NCBI GenBank assembly: GCA_026724425.1
Contig: JAIUCV010000656.1
Span: 310,001-374,000, forward strand
DNA: 64,000 nt
Direction of reading: 5' to 3'
Origin: Erythrophleum ivorense
Lineage: Eukaryota; Streptophyta; Magnoliopsida; Fabales; Fabaceae
Shown here one piece after another: positions 11,067-24,000 of the stretch (the stretch's first letter is position 1; each line of letters opens with the position of its first letter). Both the position numbers and the translations under genes were made by a program. Under the pieces are notes generated by a model. The model worked only from the letters and a program-made list of their open reading frames with translations. It made no database searches and was not told the origin of the DNA.

Positions 11067-13941
11067 TGTAACAACCAGCAAAAAAAAAAAGAGAAAAAAA
11101 GAAGAAGAAAAGAAAAAGCTAAAAAATTTTCGAAGTTCTGAAATTTTCTAAGTCTGCTAGCTATAGCGAGAAATGGCCTAGCTATAGCGAATGTACTTGT
11201 TCGCTATAGCGAGAATGCCTTTTAGCTATAGCTAGAATACTTCTAGCTATAGCAAGTGCGGGTATCCCATACAAAAACCAGGGGGTTCCTCGCCATAGCT
11301 CGTGCCGTAGCGAAAACAGGGGCCTGGGACTAATACGTGCTCGCCGTAGCGAGGGTTGTTCTTCGCTATAGCGAGGGTTAGTCCGGAAAAGCATGAAAAA
11401 AGAGAATTTGACTTCTTAAAGCGTCCCAATTCATTCTTTTTCCTCTTAACCGGCTTAGGCTTCATCCAAGGCAGAGAAAAGGGCTGAGGAGAGAGAGAGA
11501 GACCTAGAGAAGGAAGGAGAACAAGAAAAAGGTAAGCATAATTTGAGATCTTCATAGCTTTTCTTCTTAGAGTTTTGTTCTTCTCTCTTTGCCCTCTCTT
11601 GCTATGGTTTTGGATGTTGAATTAGCTATGTTTTGGGCTTGGTTCAGAAGAGGGAAAGTGGAAAACCACTCTTAAAGAAGGTTACTTCTTTGTTTTCCCT
11701 AGGTATATTGGTTCTACCAACTTGAGAACATGAGAGAGAGGAAGAGTTGGTGAACTTCTAGAGAGAAAGAACCCCTAGTTTCTTATATGCTTGGTAGGGT
11801 TTGCTATAAAGAAACCCCTAGCTTTGTGAATAAGTGTTGAGTTATGAGAGAGTAATTCTATACTCATTGTGTGTCTAGGCTCAAGAGAAGCACTTCCATC
11901 TAGTTGTGATTGTGAAATCAAGAAGGGAGAAGATAAATTGAAAGAGAAGGCTTGTGTTAGCCTATAAGGTAGCTCTCTCCCCCTTTTTTCATGCATGGAT
12001 GTGTATTTAGCTTGTTTTAGAATGTGTGTATGTGTATTTTCAAGCTATGAAAAGTATGCTAGCATGCCTTTACATGTCATGATCCTTGATGCTATGTTAT
12101 GTATTAAATGAATCCATGATGTTTTGTATGAGTTTGCTTGAGTGTGGAAAGGCCAAGAACTCTTCCCTTGGGTGGCGATGAGCTAAGAACCCTCGAGCTT
12201 GGTTGAGACAAAGCAAAGGGTCTCCTAAAAGTAATATGGACTCCCAAGAGTATGGTTAAGTCCAAAGTGCTCAAGAATGGGTGAGGCAAGTCCAAAATCT
12301 ATGAGGAGAAGTGTGAGGCCAATCCAAACACTTGATGAACCCTTGAATATCTTGTATGCTTGATTCACATGCCAAGGTTGCCTTTAAAATGCCCATAACT
12401 TCCACTTTTCCATACATGCATGTGAAAAGCTTGCTTTGCACCTATTATGTATGATTGAATGGGAGATGAGCTATTGGGATTCTTTGAATCTCACTCCCTT
12501 CTCTCCACCATCCTAACATGCTAGGTGGACCAAGTGAACAAAGACATGGGGGCCACCAAGCTTGAAGCTAGGGAAATTGGCAAAGGATTTATGAAATAGC
12601 CATTTTTTCACCACTTTGTTGTTAAGAGATGTAATCTAATGATGTACATGGGGTATGAACTTATGAATACTTGTAAATGGATGTACTTATTGTATATGTA
12701 TGAGAATTAGAACTATAATGTATGATGTAGCAAGTTTTTGGTATGAATAGCAAGATTTTGGCAATATGTGCATGGTGTATGTTTTGGTGTGAGAGAGTGA
12801 GCTTTGCAAATCTGGGTTTTTAGACATTTGAGACATGTTTGATAGCCTACGTTGATGCTTTCCCACGTGCTCAGAGAGCCTTAGGAGTAGGAGAAGCAAA
12901 TTTGAACCCTTGGAGCCCTCTTTTAACAAAAAAATTGACACTTTGCCCCATTATGTTGAAGTCTGACCACATGACCTCTTCTTGACTGAAAATTTCGCAT
13001 GTAATTAGATCTTGCCTAGAGCTTTTTGGGAAGTGAAAGATCAGGTCATTTGGAGGTCTGTGGAATTTTCTATGATTTTTCAAAGTTGGTATCAGAATTT
13101 CGGATTTGCACCAGTACTGTTCATTTGGTCAGTTGTGTAATTGTGTTATCCAAGGGGAAAACATGGTCCAATGGGTACAAAATTTTATAGAAAGAAACTA
13201 GACATTCACAGTGATTTGTAGCAATTGGAAGCACCTCATTTGGAGGTTTAGAGAGGAAGATATTAATTTTTGAAGTTTCTGCCTAGTATTAGTCATTTTG
13301 CCTGACCAGAAGTACTGTTCTATCGATTTCTGAGAGCTCGCTTGATGAAATCATCTTGAAATATTTTTCCTCTCTAGTTAAAAGCCATAGCTTTCTATAT
13401 TGGTATCATTTGAATGTATTGGATTTTTTGGAATTAATTAGACATTTTTGAAGGTCATATTAGTAAACTGTGATAGCATCAGGACCCAGTCCGACCTTTA
13501 GACCAATTTGCATGTCAACATCCTGTGTGTGGGATGTTATCACTTGTACATATTTTTACCATGAAGTAGATATTCCAAGAATTCTAGAATATCCAAGATT
13601 ACATGTTTTTTATTTTTCTAGATTTAGTTATAATTTTTCAAATTTGCCCAGAAATGGGGCCAAGTCTGGCCGAAAATGAATATACATGTCCCATATCTCT
13701 TTTCAGTTTCCAAGAGTTGTAGGCAAGTTTTTATAATACAAATGAGTTGTAACAATGAAATTAAATATGAGGAGGCATAGTATAAGCTCACACAGTCCTC
13801 GTGACACCGAAATGAATTGCTAGATACGATGCAATGCAAAAATATTCATTACCTTCCCTTACGCTTTTATGAGAAACCTACATCCTCCATGACAGTAAGT
13901 CATTGAAAGGCATGAGATGAGCTAGAATTTATGGTGTTACA
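11067..13941 (+). mobile_element. Family A solo LTR (A4) with a foreign U3
   Basis: A forward LTR of 2875 bp, TGTAACAACC...GGTGTTACA, with a perfect duplication TAGGA (11062-11066, 13942-13946) and no PBS or PPT beside it: a solo LTR. From about 11460 onward (AGAGAGACCTAGAGAAGG, then AAAAAGGTAAGC, minisatellite 12130-12330, quasi-repeats 13030-13760) it matches other A copies. The first ~390 bp do not: they lack the conserved U3 text ATTCCAAAGGCATTTTATAA and instead hold an array of palindromic CTATAG motifs. Loss of the U3 explains most of the shorter length. Confidence 0.9.
11155..11385 (+). repeat. Array of about nine palindromic TCGCTATAGCGA-like motifs
   Basis: Near-identical dyads are spaced roughly 18-30 bp apart: TAGCTATAGCGAG, TAGCTATAGCGAA, TCGCTATAGCGAG, TAGCTATAGCTAG, TAGCTATAGCAAG, TCGCCATAGCTCG, TGCCGTAGCGAA, TCGCCGTAGCGAG, TCGCTATAGCGAG. 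TCGCTATAGCGA is its own reverse complement. The array takes the place of the U3 in A4 and is richer in GC than its surroundings. Clustered dyads in a promoter position suggest protein-binding sites, but that is inference. Confidence 0.9.
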
Positions 13942-14379
13942 TAGGATGTTTAATTAACTAACCAAACTCCAAGGGATCCTCAAATCAAACAATTAAGCAC
14001 ACAATTTCATTCATGCATTTCATTAAACACCTTGACTATATATATGGGAAATTAAAGGAGAATGAAAAATTCAACACTTCATTCAATCCAATAATCATCA
14101 AATAATCTCCTAATTAGTGTCTAACAAGACAATAATTATAAACAATACAAATTTCCAGTCAAATACAATGTTAACCAAGATAATACAAGAAAGAGAAAAG
14201 TGCTTGAAAAATAGGAAAATCTTAGCCAAAAAACCTTTGTTATCTCCATGGATTCAAGCTTCTCCAATTCTTCCAAGCTAGTCATAAGAAAGAATTAGAG
14301 CTTCATTGGAGATGGAAGTTGGTGGAGAAAATGGATGGAGTGAAGCTACGGTAATGGGTGAAGTGCCAAGGAATGGAAT

Positions 14380-15790
14380 GAATGGGTCTATATTATATCC
14401 TCTCTGGATGGATGGATGGATCAGATGCCTTAATCTCCCCCCATAGCTTCTTTATTTTCTTTTTTAATAAATCATGTGCTTTACTTCTTCCTTTTGTGAG
14501 TCATGTGCTTAGCCCATTTACTATGTTCACGTGTTCTATGGTATGATAATGGATTGTTAAATGAATGATGGATGCCTCTTGGAGCTGCCCGAGTTTGTTT
14601 TTAATCCCTCATGTGCTACCTCCATGCTATTTCATGTGCTTTCCCATGCATGGCACTCATTTCTCTTCATTCCTATGTCAGCTTCTCTTTGTTCTTAGCT
14701 GCCCTCTCCCTTTCTTCTTATTACTGTCTACGTGGATCCATTTGTGCCTACCATCAGTTTCGCACGTCAACTTCTGTGTGTGCATGAAGTTAAGTGCTGC
14801 TACTAGTTTTGGACTCATGCTTCTCTCCATTCCCAGCTCGAGTCTGCTACGTGCTTCTTTCTTCATCTGTAGTTCTTCATATTATGTTTCTGTAAAACTG
14901 TAGCTTTCTGAAGTAACTTATCCTCCTTTAAACCCATGACTTCCCTCTGTTTCAGCTGCTCTTCTCCATGTAAGAATCTGGTGCATTATTCCTCCTCTTT
15001 CATACCAGACTCGAGCCACATTTTCCCTGTAACTTCTACTGCCTTCACCCAATGCTTCCTAAAACCTATAGCTTATCTTCTGTTCACTTACTTGTTCTCT
15101 CCACATTCTAGTCTGGTGCTTGCTCATGTGCTTATGGTGTGGCTGATCTGTATGAGCTTTTTAACTCAAGCTTCTTCTCCTTAAGAAGCCTTCCCACTTC
15201 ACTGGTCTACAGCTCCTTCTACACATTCTGCCTTTCAAACTTGTAACTTCACTTCCACATTCTCTAACTCTCCATTTGCCCATGTGAGCTTTGTGTGTGT
15301 TACTGTTAGAGCCTGTGGAGTGAATGAAAGTAAAGTGTTGGTGATGACTATGTTTGATGTGAAGCTTCAACATGGAAGTGTGTACATGGGTTGGAGTGAA
15401 TCAACGTGAAAGGCTCGTGGAGTGCAAGTGGCATGACTTTTTGATGTGGTGTGTGAGGGAGTGTGATTTGATGAGATGCTGTGCATGTGAGTGAGCTAGA
15501 ATTATGGCTACATGGAATGAATGTAAAAGTGAGTGTGTGTATAAATGCGTTAATGAAAGCATGAGCCATGCATGCCTACCCAGCCTACATGCTAAATGAA
15601 GTGGGTGTGTTGTGGATGTGATGGAATAAGAGAATGAAGCTATAAGTTGCTATGTGATATGGAGTGAGTGAGTGGATGTAGTGTGTGATAATGTTAGGTG
15701 AGCTGAAAGATTGTGAGAGATGTTATTGTGTGTCAAGTGAAGGAGAGTGCCTTATTGCTTGTGAGAGTGTGTGCTATGGCTGATGAAAGT
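14380..15790 (-). repeat. Degenerate low-complexity zone inside T1 LTR
   Basis: The first two thirds of the plus strand are pyrimidine-rich with recurring CATGTGCTT, CTTCTCC and CATGTGCT words and a GGAT tetranucleotide run (14404-14423). From about 15290 the composition turns to purine/GT-rich text with GTGAGTGTG and GAATGAATG words. There are no coding features. It occupies the same place as the degenerate ~65-bp array of T2 and may be an older, scrambled version. Confidence 0.5.
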
Positions 15791-16170
15791 CATGTGAAGG
15801 CAAGAGTTGTCCATGAGCTTATTCTTCCGTTTCTTTTTTCAAAATTTCATTAGAAAAATTATGGACCATTATTCCTCCTTGAATTTGTATACTTGAAACT
15901 CCATCTCTTCTCCAAATCAATTTCCCATTCAAGCTCCAATTATCATTGAAAATCTGCACAAATAATAATAATAATTCATTAAGAAAAATTCACAAAATTA
16001 TTTAAAAGAAATTTATACATTAACATTCAATAATTTTGCAAATAATTTCCTAAAATACAAAAAATGACTAATAAAATCAAATATCATGTAATTGAATCCA
16101 TTAGGCCTTAAATCATTATTCAAATGCTCAAATAAAGAGAAAATAAAATATATAAAGATGGTATTTATCA

Positions 16171-16961
16171 ATGTGCAAGGGGGTGAGAGATTCGAATGAC
16201 ACAAGGAGTGTACACACAATTACACACATGCACAACTGGCCACTAATTCATTCACGTGAGAAGAGAATGGCACGAGATTGAAGGGGATGAATCATGCACT
16301 CCACTCATGGATAAAACACACACATAAATGCATCAGGTTGGAATCACACACACGGCTTTCAAGGAAATAAAGCACGAGACACATATGCACAGGGGCCCAC
16401 CAATTCAGGAGGAGAAAGGTCACACAATGACACACACATAACTTTCATACATGCACACTTATGGGACCCCACTCTCATATTTATCCATGTCCTTTAACAT
16501 ACACGTAAGCATAAGCTCACTCTATTCATACAAGCATATGTAGCACCAAGACTCTCGAGTTCAACAGATCATTTACACATTCATCATCCACATTGACTCA
16601 CACACTTCACTTTCTAAATCACATTGCAACTCTCATGTTGACACATGAATTACATTCTCATGTTGACTTCTAATTCATGATGCACAGCCCTTGCATGCTC
16701 ACATAACATGTCATCACACACATGAGAATAGCATAAGAGGCAGCACACATGATTGATGAGGAAAGGAGCCTCAGGTACATGGAGAGCAGATGGAGTGACA
16801 CATGATACCACTAATCTTGATTGGAGAAAAAGAAGAATCATGTGGAAAGTGGAGGAGAGACACATATGATAGAATTTTAAGGGTTTGAAGGGCTAGAACA
16901 TGAGAAGGATTAGGAGAAAGCTTTGGGTTTTGGAGGGAGGAGGCTAATCTCTTTGAGGCAC
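16171..16961. other. Unassigned interval
   Basis: This interval fits none of the LTR families recognised here. It is rich in CACACA, CATG and TGACACATGA words, particularly up to about 16780, and then turns purine-rich. No coding region, RNA gene or terminal repeats are visible. It may be degenerate LTR material of the T type or a fragment of host DNA. Confidence 0.4.
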
Positions 16962-18189
16962 TATCACACCATATACTATTATAGCACATAATTTTCATTT
17001 CAATGTGGCTATAACATCCATTTTCATATTTAACAGACATTAAAAGTGCAATTATTTTAATTTAGCTTAAATGCACTATTTCAACTTACCAATCTTAAAT
17101 TCCATCCTTAATATTATTGCTCAATCAGAAACATCACAAAAAGAAGCAAGAAATTCAGGTTTAGGCCATGCATTAACTAACTAGCAATATAACATCACTT
17201 TTCATGGTTCCTTAATTCTATCATAACTTCAAAAATTCATATCTCAAGCTTGGGAACTCCAAATCATGCAAATAAGGACTTTGTAGAAAGATCATAACAT
17301 AAGCTACATGTGTAAATGTTCTAGGTTAAAAAAATTCATTTAGGGCATAAAAGTCTAATAGAACAGTAGCACTATCAGAATTTAATGCATATGCAGACCT
17401 AAAAATTTGAAAATGTATATCTTGAGTTACACAACTCCAAATTGAGTGATTTTAGTGGCTATGGAAAGCTTATAATGCCAAATATATGCTTATAAAAGTT
17501 TTTGAGCATTAGAGTCTATTTGTCCTCTCAAATACCCTAAAACCTGGAACTAACCAAGTGAACACTGCATAGATATTTTCTGCATTTTTCAGCCAACTTT
17601 GAAAAATTATAAGAAGTTCTATAGAGCTCCAAAAATTGTGTTCTTTCACTCTATTAAAAGCTCTCACTGAGATCTAAATGCTTCCAAATTTCATGCCAAA
17701 ATTCGTTCATTTGGTCTAGTTTTAGTTCAAGGGTAGATTATGACTCAAAATGGTGCATTATGGATACCAAATGGTTCAAAATGACTTCCCTTAATGCAAA
17801 TGACCATTTGAGCATGTCCAAAACATAAAACCCAGCATGTAAGTCCATCTCAATAGTTCTCAAACATCATGCATATTAATTTGACCTATCCACTTAACAT
17901 TATACACATACTTTCTGTGACAACCCTACCTTCTAATCACTGTAATTATTGTTAAATGAATGATTAATAATTAATTATCAAGGTTTGAGTGGTTACAATC
18001 TATCACACTGTGAAAATAAGGGAAAAATTTAAACCTTGATGTTAGGGTCATCACCATACCACCACACAATTCAAAATTTTCATAAAAGAAATCCTACTAC
18101 CATAAAGGGTTTATGATACAACCATTCATCAGTTTCAATACCCAATAACCTTCCACAAGTATCCCTATATTGTCTCTTAATTTCACAAA

Positions 18190-18550
18190 TCTCGCCGCGG
18201 CCAACCTAAGTGGCGCCGCAGCGGAAACGCCTCATGGAACTACTGTTCTCGACTCCCACAATTCTCGCCTCGGCGCGATATATTTGTGTCGCGGCGAGTT
18301 TTGCTTCTGTCTAACCCTTATTTTGTTTTCTCGACTCGCGCCGCGGCGAGTTTTGGTTTTGTTACCCTTTTGGGCGATTTTCTTCGCTATGCGCCACGGC
18401 GAGATTTCTCAAGCTGCGGCGCTCCTCGCCACTGTCACTCCCTGGGCCAATTTTCTTTCCTTGTGCTGCAGCGGGATTGGTTATGCCGTGGCGCCCTTTG
18501 GCTCTGTCTCTCATTTGGTCGCGGTGAAGCCTTCTTAGCCGCGGCAGAAC
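18190..18550 (-). repeat. CGCCGCGGCG-type dyad array in B1
   Basis: A GC-rich island in an AT-rich setting. About a dozen related motifs occur at 20-45 bp spacing: TCTCGCCGCGGCCAAC, GGCGCCGCAGCGG, CGCCTCGGCGCG, GTCGCGGCGAG, CGCGCCGCGGCGAG, GCGCCACGGCGAG, GCTGCGGCGCTC, GCTGCAGCGG, GCCGTGGCGCC, TCGCGGTGAAG, AGCCGCGGCAG. CGCCGCGGCG is a perfect palindrome. Long open frames that cross it are a by-product of high GC content, not evidence of a gene. Confidence 0.85.
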
Positions 18551-19350
18551 TCCCTCCTGTGACTACATTACCCAAATTTCACCCCCTACACTCCAAACCT
18601 CATCTTAGAGACACTCCAGGTCCACCTTCTCTTATTTTATGTGACTTTAATGGTGTTTATCTACCCTGTTTACCCATTAATCCGTCCATTACCATTGCAA
18701 AACTTAAATACTACTTCCTACTTGTCCAACTAGCTCATATCAGCAAATTCATGAATATATAACAGCAAGAACACATGCATTAGCAGCAATTGACATCCCA
18801 TGCACATTCCATAAAGATTTCATTCAACAATAGCTTATGTCCACTCCAAGACATCATATGACTATAATTCCCATATGATAATCCATATCACAATCTCAAC
18901 AAAAATATATATATAATGCTATAAGTTCATACATTAGTATTCAACTACAATGAGATTTAAATCCTTAACGGTTACATTTCAATCAAACAAAATATGAACG
19001 CCTACACTTGGCAACATGATTACATGATGATGCTATGTAAACTAATAACAAAATTGCATCTACCCTATTCTACTTAGACCAAGTGTAGCTCCTCACACAC
19101 GACCTCAGCTCATGGATGTTCATCCACTTGCTTACCCTTATTCTTACCCGAGGAACCTTCACCTGAAATATTAATCCCATAAAACGGGGTGAGATATAAA
19201 TCTCAGTAACCAAGGCAATTCCATTATATATCCAGTTTAATTAGCATATATGCATGAATCAAAATCAATATCAGAATCATATCCATCATATCAGCAAATG
19301 AAACAATTAGGCTATCATGATTACTATCTCATACTAGCAATCATATTATC

Positions 19351-19523
19351 ATATGTTAAAGGCCATTAACACCGAGAAAGGCCCGTCCACAGCACCTACT
19401 CCCTATTGAGCACAACCGGGGCTCAGTACATCTGGGTTTGATCATAACCCGGTGCTCGATCGAAGCACATGCACGGGTGGCAGTCACACCACAGCTCCAC
19501 TATAGACTCACAAGGTCCAATCA
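19351..19523 (-). repeat. Conserved block of family B LTR
   Basis: The reverse complement runs GATTGGACCTTGTGAGTC... through GCCACCCGTGCATGTGCTTC to GGTGTTAATGGCC. It aligns nearly without gaps to 59567-59738 of B2, whereas the LTR ends of the two copies are clearly more diverged. Function unknown; a conserved cis element or strand-transfer region is possible. Confidence 0.75.
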
Positions 19524-21095
19524 CAATTCAACAGATAGCCAACCAATTCATTCAACATTTCAAATCATTCATATACAGCAACATATGAAATTAAATCAAA
19601 TATATACATGGAATTGATATAACCCAGTTACCTCACTTGTAGACACTTTGCAACAGCCACCACAAATCCCAAATTCGGATTAGAGTGTCCCTCACCAGAA
19701 AACTCAATATTCCACCTAAAATCCTAAGCAAATTCGTACAGAATTAATACCCATTTTATATATTAGCTATGGGGGTCTTAAATTAACAAATAAAGCATCA
19801 AAATAGAGGGTTTAAACTCACCTAATGTCAGCCCTAACCTCAACCTACGAATTTCACTAAGAAAATCCCCAAACACTCACATTTCAAATTTTAGGTAGGA
19901 TGAAAATGCTCTAAATGAAAAACTAATCAGGCTAAATTAAAGAGAAAGATAAGGAGATTAAGTTGTATAACTATTACCTTGGCTAAATCTTGCTTGAAAT
20001 GTGAGAAAATGCAGAATTCTTGCCCCAAACCCTAGCCTCCTCTCCAAGCTCCGAATTTGCTTCTTGAGTTTCAGCAAATGAGAAAGTGGTTGAAGTATTA
20101 GGGTTTAAGTTGGGTTTTATTTGGGTCAAATATGGGTCATGGGTTGCTCCAAGGTCCATCTTCACTTGGGCTTCAAATTTTTGCTTGTTGGGCCAGTTTT
20201 TAGAGTGTTGGGCTGTAGAATTTTGTTGGGCCAGTTCTTATACATTGAGTTGCTGAAGTTTAATTAAGTTTGGGCCAAGTTTGAAGGGCTCAAGAATGTG
20301 GGTCTGCACAAGGGTTATTGGGCCACTTAGAAGAGTCTATACAAGGTGGATTTTGGGCCTCCATCACACTGAATTGGGTTGAGTCTGCACCTAACCCATT
20401 GGGCCTCCATTAGCCTCTTATCATGATCTATTAATTTACGCCTAGATAAGATTTCTATCTCAATTAAATCTCAACCCATATTAATTATTCCTAATTAATC
20501 TAATCCGTGATTAACACCTTAATTAATTATGGGATGTTACACTTTCCATGCCACACGCACACCTAAATCACATATTCTTGCATTTTCACAACCATAGTTG
20601 ACATTTACAATATAATCTCATGCTTTTACATATGGTGGAGCTTTTGCATTACAAAAATATCAATTACAAATTCTCATTGACAATATAATGCATGAAAACT
20701 GAAACTATTGTCAAAGTCACATACTTCATGCTTGTTGGCTTCCATCCTTGGCCTCTTAGGATTTCCTTAGACATGGTTAAAGATAATATGAAGAAAGTGA
20801 GATTCAAAAAATCCCAATAGCTCAATCATCCTTCAAGTACACATATGGCATATTTTCATGTCAAAGAGAGAAAGCATGCACCATATTCATCTAAACATCA
20901 AATATAATCATATTTATGAAATCAAATGGATCCATAGACGTCAAAAACAAGCTCTAGGGACTTTTGGTCTAGTCTCATCCAATTATGTGAGATTTTTAAA
21001 TTAGCCTCATCCATTTCAGGGACTTTTCACTTAACTCATTCCATGAGACTTTTGGCATTGTTTCACCCTTACTTAGAGACTTTTGGCTTCACCTC

Positions 21096-24000
21096 TGTAA
21101 TGTCCAATTTTCGTAAAAATGATAGAAACGAATATATTTCAAAAGTAAGTCCTCTGAAATGAATTGCTTAGGGTCCAAAAAAATTAGAATAATGATCTAG
21201 ACCCTAAGTAATGAAAATAGGAGGGTAGAGGTGCCCTAAGACAAAAGCTAAAATAAGCAGACAGAATTTAATGAAATAACTATGTAACGTAATGACATTT
21301 TTATAATTTTGAAAAATTTTTAGAATGCTCATAGGAGGGCTTTTTAAATAAAAAATTTGAGTTCTTCAAAATTCTTAGAGGTACTAAAAACCATGGCAAG
21401 CCCCGAGTCAGTTAAAACCCCTCCAGTGTGCATTTTTCTAATAATGGTTGACCTAAACTTTAACCCTTTCATTTGGAAAGGTTTTAACTCCAAATTGAGT
21501 GATTCCAAAAGCATTTTATAAGATTGAGAACCTAAATTTTATGATGAAAAAACAGTTCTAAAAAAGGAGCTAAAAAGAACCTAACAAGAAAATGCCAAGT
21601 TTACGGGACATAAATGGAATTTCTTTAGAACAAATTTTGTTTTCTTATTACCTATAAGTCACGCCCCACCTTTGTCCTCCCTAAACCGACTTCACTTCTA
21701 CCAAAAATAGAGAGGGAGACCTAGAGAGAAAGGCACACAAGGGGGAAAACGGAGAAGAAAAACCAAGTGAAAGGTATGGAAATTCATGAATTTCCTTAGT
21801 TTCTCTTTAGTAAATTCCTTCTCCCCCTTCTTCTCTTCCTTCCCATGGATTTATTGAAGCTTTTGGGTCTGTTTTGAACTCAGACCAGAGGGGAGGAGTT
21901 TGAGTTTCAAGAAGGAAGCCAAGCAAAGAGAAGAGATCTTAAAGAAACCTAAAAAACCAAGGTAAAATGCTAGTCTCCATGTTTCTTCTTCCTTGTTCTT
22001 GTAAGTGTGTGTTTTGCCCCATATATGGACAGCCAAGAAGGAGTGAGTTTTGAACCAAACCAAGGATGAATCTTAGGAATTAAGGTGTGGGAATTAAGAT
22101 TATGCAAAGTGAACTAAGAAATAGCTATTGATTTTCAAGAAAGAAAAGCTATGGATTCAAGAACTTAAGCAAAATTTTGTTTTGTTCCAAGAGTTCCTAG
22201 GCCTAAGTGAATGCTTGTATGAGCTCCTAAGACTCCTAGAAAGCTTCCCACATGCATCTCCCATCATGGAAAACAAAGAAAACTCATTGGTCCTTTAAAG
22301 AGACATAGCCTCGGCCTAAGGCAGAACCAATACCTAGGGAGTGTTTTAATTTCTTTCAAGCTTGGTTTTGTATCATATATGATGGGAGAGTACGAGAGGA
22401 AGTCTTGGAAAAATTTTAGAAGTCATGGATAATGAGATGTAGTTATAGGTTCTATATTATGACTTAAAGAAGCAATATGTAGCTAAGCTCCTCAAATTGA
22501 TTGTGTGATGGCTCCAAGAAGTCTAAATGGAGTCAAGAGTCATAAATTAAAGAAAAGAATGGAGCTAAGATCATGTTCTTCTAAGGTTGCTTTATTAGGT
22601 GTCTTATGGAACCATAATTGAACCTTAGAAGCAATTGGCTTCCATGTAATGTGTTTAAGACAAAGAAATTAAGTCCCACATCCTTGTGAGTGTGTGGCTG
22701 AAGGAGAGGAAGCATTTTCAAGGGTTAAAGTATGCTTTTGCCACTAAGGTAGCTCTCTCTTCTTTCTCTCATACATGATTGGGTGTTTTTCTTGTCTTTG
22801 AATGTGTGTGTGTATGTTTAAGCCATGAAAGATGTTTCCATCATGTATCTATATACCATGGTACCATGATGCTTCGTTTATGCACTTAAATGATATTTTT
22901 ATGAACATAATTGGCTAGCTTGAGTGTGGTGAAGCCAAAAGTCCCTTAACTAGGGTGAGATAAGCTAAAAGTCCCTCAGAATTGGTGAGACAAAGCCAAA
23001 AGTCTTTAAAGAGTGAGGCTTAGTCAAAACCCTCTTAAGAAAATGGGTGAGGTCAGTCTAAAATCCCAAAGAGAATGGGTGAGGCTGAACCATATTCTTG
23101 GCAAGCCCATGTATGTTTTATGTGACTTCTTGAATGCAAGAAATGTTCCATGTATGATTATGCATTCCATGATATCCATGCATGCATTTTTAGACTTGAA
23201 TTTGCATCCTTAATGTATGGTTGAAAGGGACAAGAGCTATTGGGATTCCTAAAATCTCATTCTTTCCTCACCATCACCTAACATGTCTAGGTGGAACAAG
23301 ATAACAAAGAAATGGAAGCCACCAAACTTGAAGGAGAAAGATTGGCAAAGAAATGTGCTATTTTTTCTCCTTGTAACCATTTTGATGGCATATGATGTAA
23401 TCTAATGATGTATATGATATATAACCCTTTGAACAAGTATGAATATATGGAGACTTGATGTATATATGAGAATTTATGTCATTTGAATGATATAGCAAAT
23501 TTTTGACATTGAATGGCAAGGTAAAGCTTGAATGTTCTTGTGTATACCTTAGAGTGGGAGAGTGAGTTTATGAGATCTAGGTTTGTAGACTTTTAAGAAA
23601 TGTTTATTAGACCATTTTGATGCTTTTCCACATGCTCAAGTGGCCATGAAAGTCTTGGAAGCTAATTTGGACCATTTGAGACCCTTAAGAAGCACAAAAG
23701 TGACTATTTTGCAACCCTGTATCAATATATGACCAAATGAATGAATTTCCTCATGAAATTTGGCATGCATATAAATCTCATCTAGAACTTTTTGGGAAGA
23801 TAAAGAACATTATTTGGATCTCTGTGAAATTAATTATGAATTTTCAAATTTTCCAAATTTCTGTTGTTCTGGTATGGTTACTATTCATATGGTCAGTTTC
23901 TTTTCCTACGTCATTTGAGGGGCAAATAGTGTCTGATGCTCACAAAAATTTACAAACATAAACTAGACATGATAAAATTTTTCAGTTGTTGTAAATTATC

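Larger units (their letters stand above)
10569..16170 (-). mobile_element. Tat/Athila-like 5' LTR (T1), interrupted by an A LTR
   Basis: On the minus strand this LTR starts TGATAAATACC (16170 downward) and ends near the PBS, the right end being firm and the left end approximate (best CA terminus near 10569). It is split by the forward A4 LTR at 11067-13941; TAGGA is repeated on both sides. Without A4 the LTR is about 2.7 kb. The part near the PBS resembles the last 600 bp of the T2 LTR (AAATTGCATxxTTAATTG-type text). The central part (14380-15790) is a low-complexity pyrimidine- then purine/GT-rich zone. Five bases after the right end are ATGTG; the matching duplication would lie beyond A3. 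Confidence 0.75.
17916..20541 (-). mobile_element. Family B solo LTR (B1)
   Basis: A 2626-bp LTR reading TGTGACAACCCT...GGGATGTTACA on the plus strand, flanked by a perfect CTTTC duplication (17911-17915, 20542-20546). On the minus strand it begins TGTAACATCCCATAATTAATTAAGG, matching B2 (58093), and contains a conserved GC-richer block (19351-19523), a TATTAGGGTTT leader and, towards its 3' end, a CGCCGCGG array. There is no PBS or PPT, so it is solo. TGTAACA termini suggest kinship with Tekay/Del-type chromovirus LTRs, but the body is unlike family A. Confidence 0.9.

Noticed and set aside
14565..14903. 112-codon hydrophobic Ser/Leu/Phe-rich frame
   Set aside because: A pyrimidine-rich zone of the T1 LTR gives such residues in any frame; no signal peptide followed by a domain, no conserved motif.
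16990..17040. TATAACATCCATTTTCATATTT as a forward A LTR start
   Set aside because: No A U3 text follows; the neighbouring sequence reads as the reverse A5 LTR.
18170..18762. Overlapping open frames of 122 and 158 codons
   Set aside because: They cross the GC-rich dyad array of B1, where stop codons are rare by composition, and sit inside a solo LTR bounded by a CTTTC duplication.
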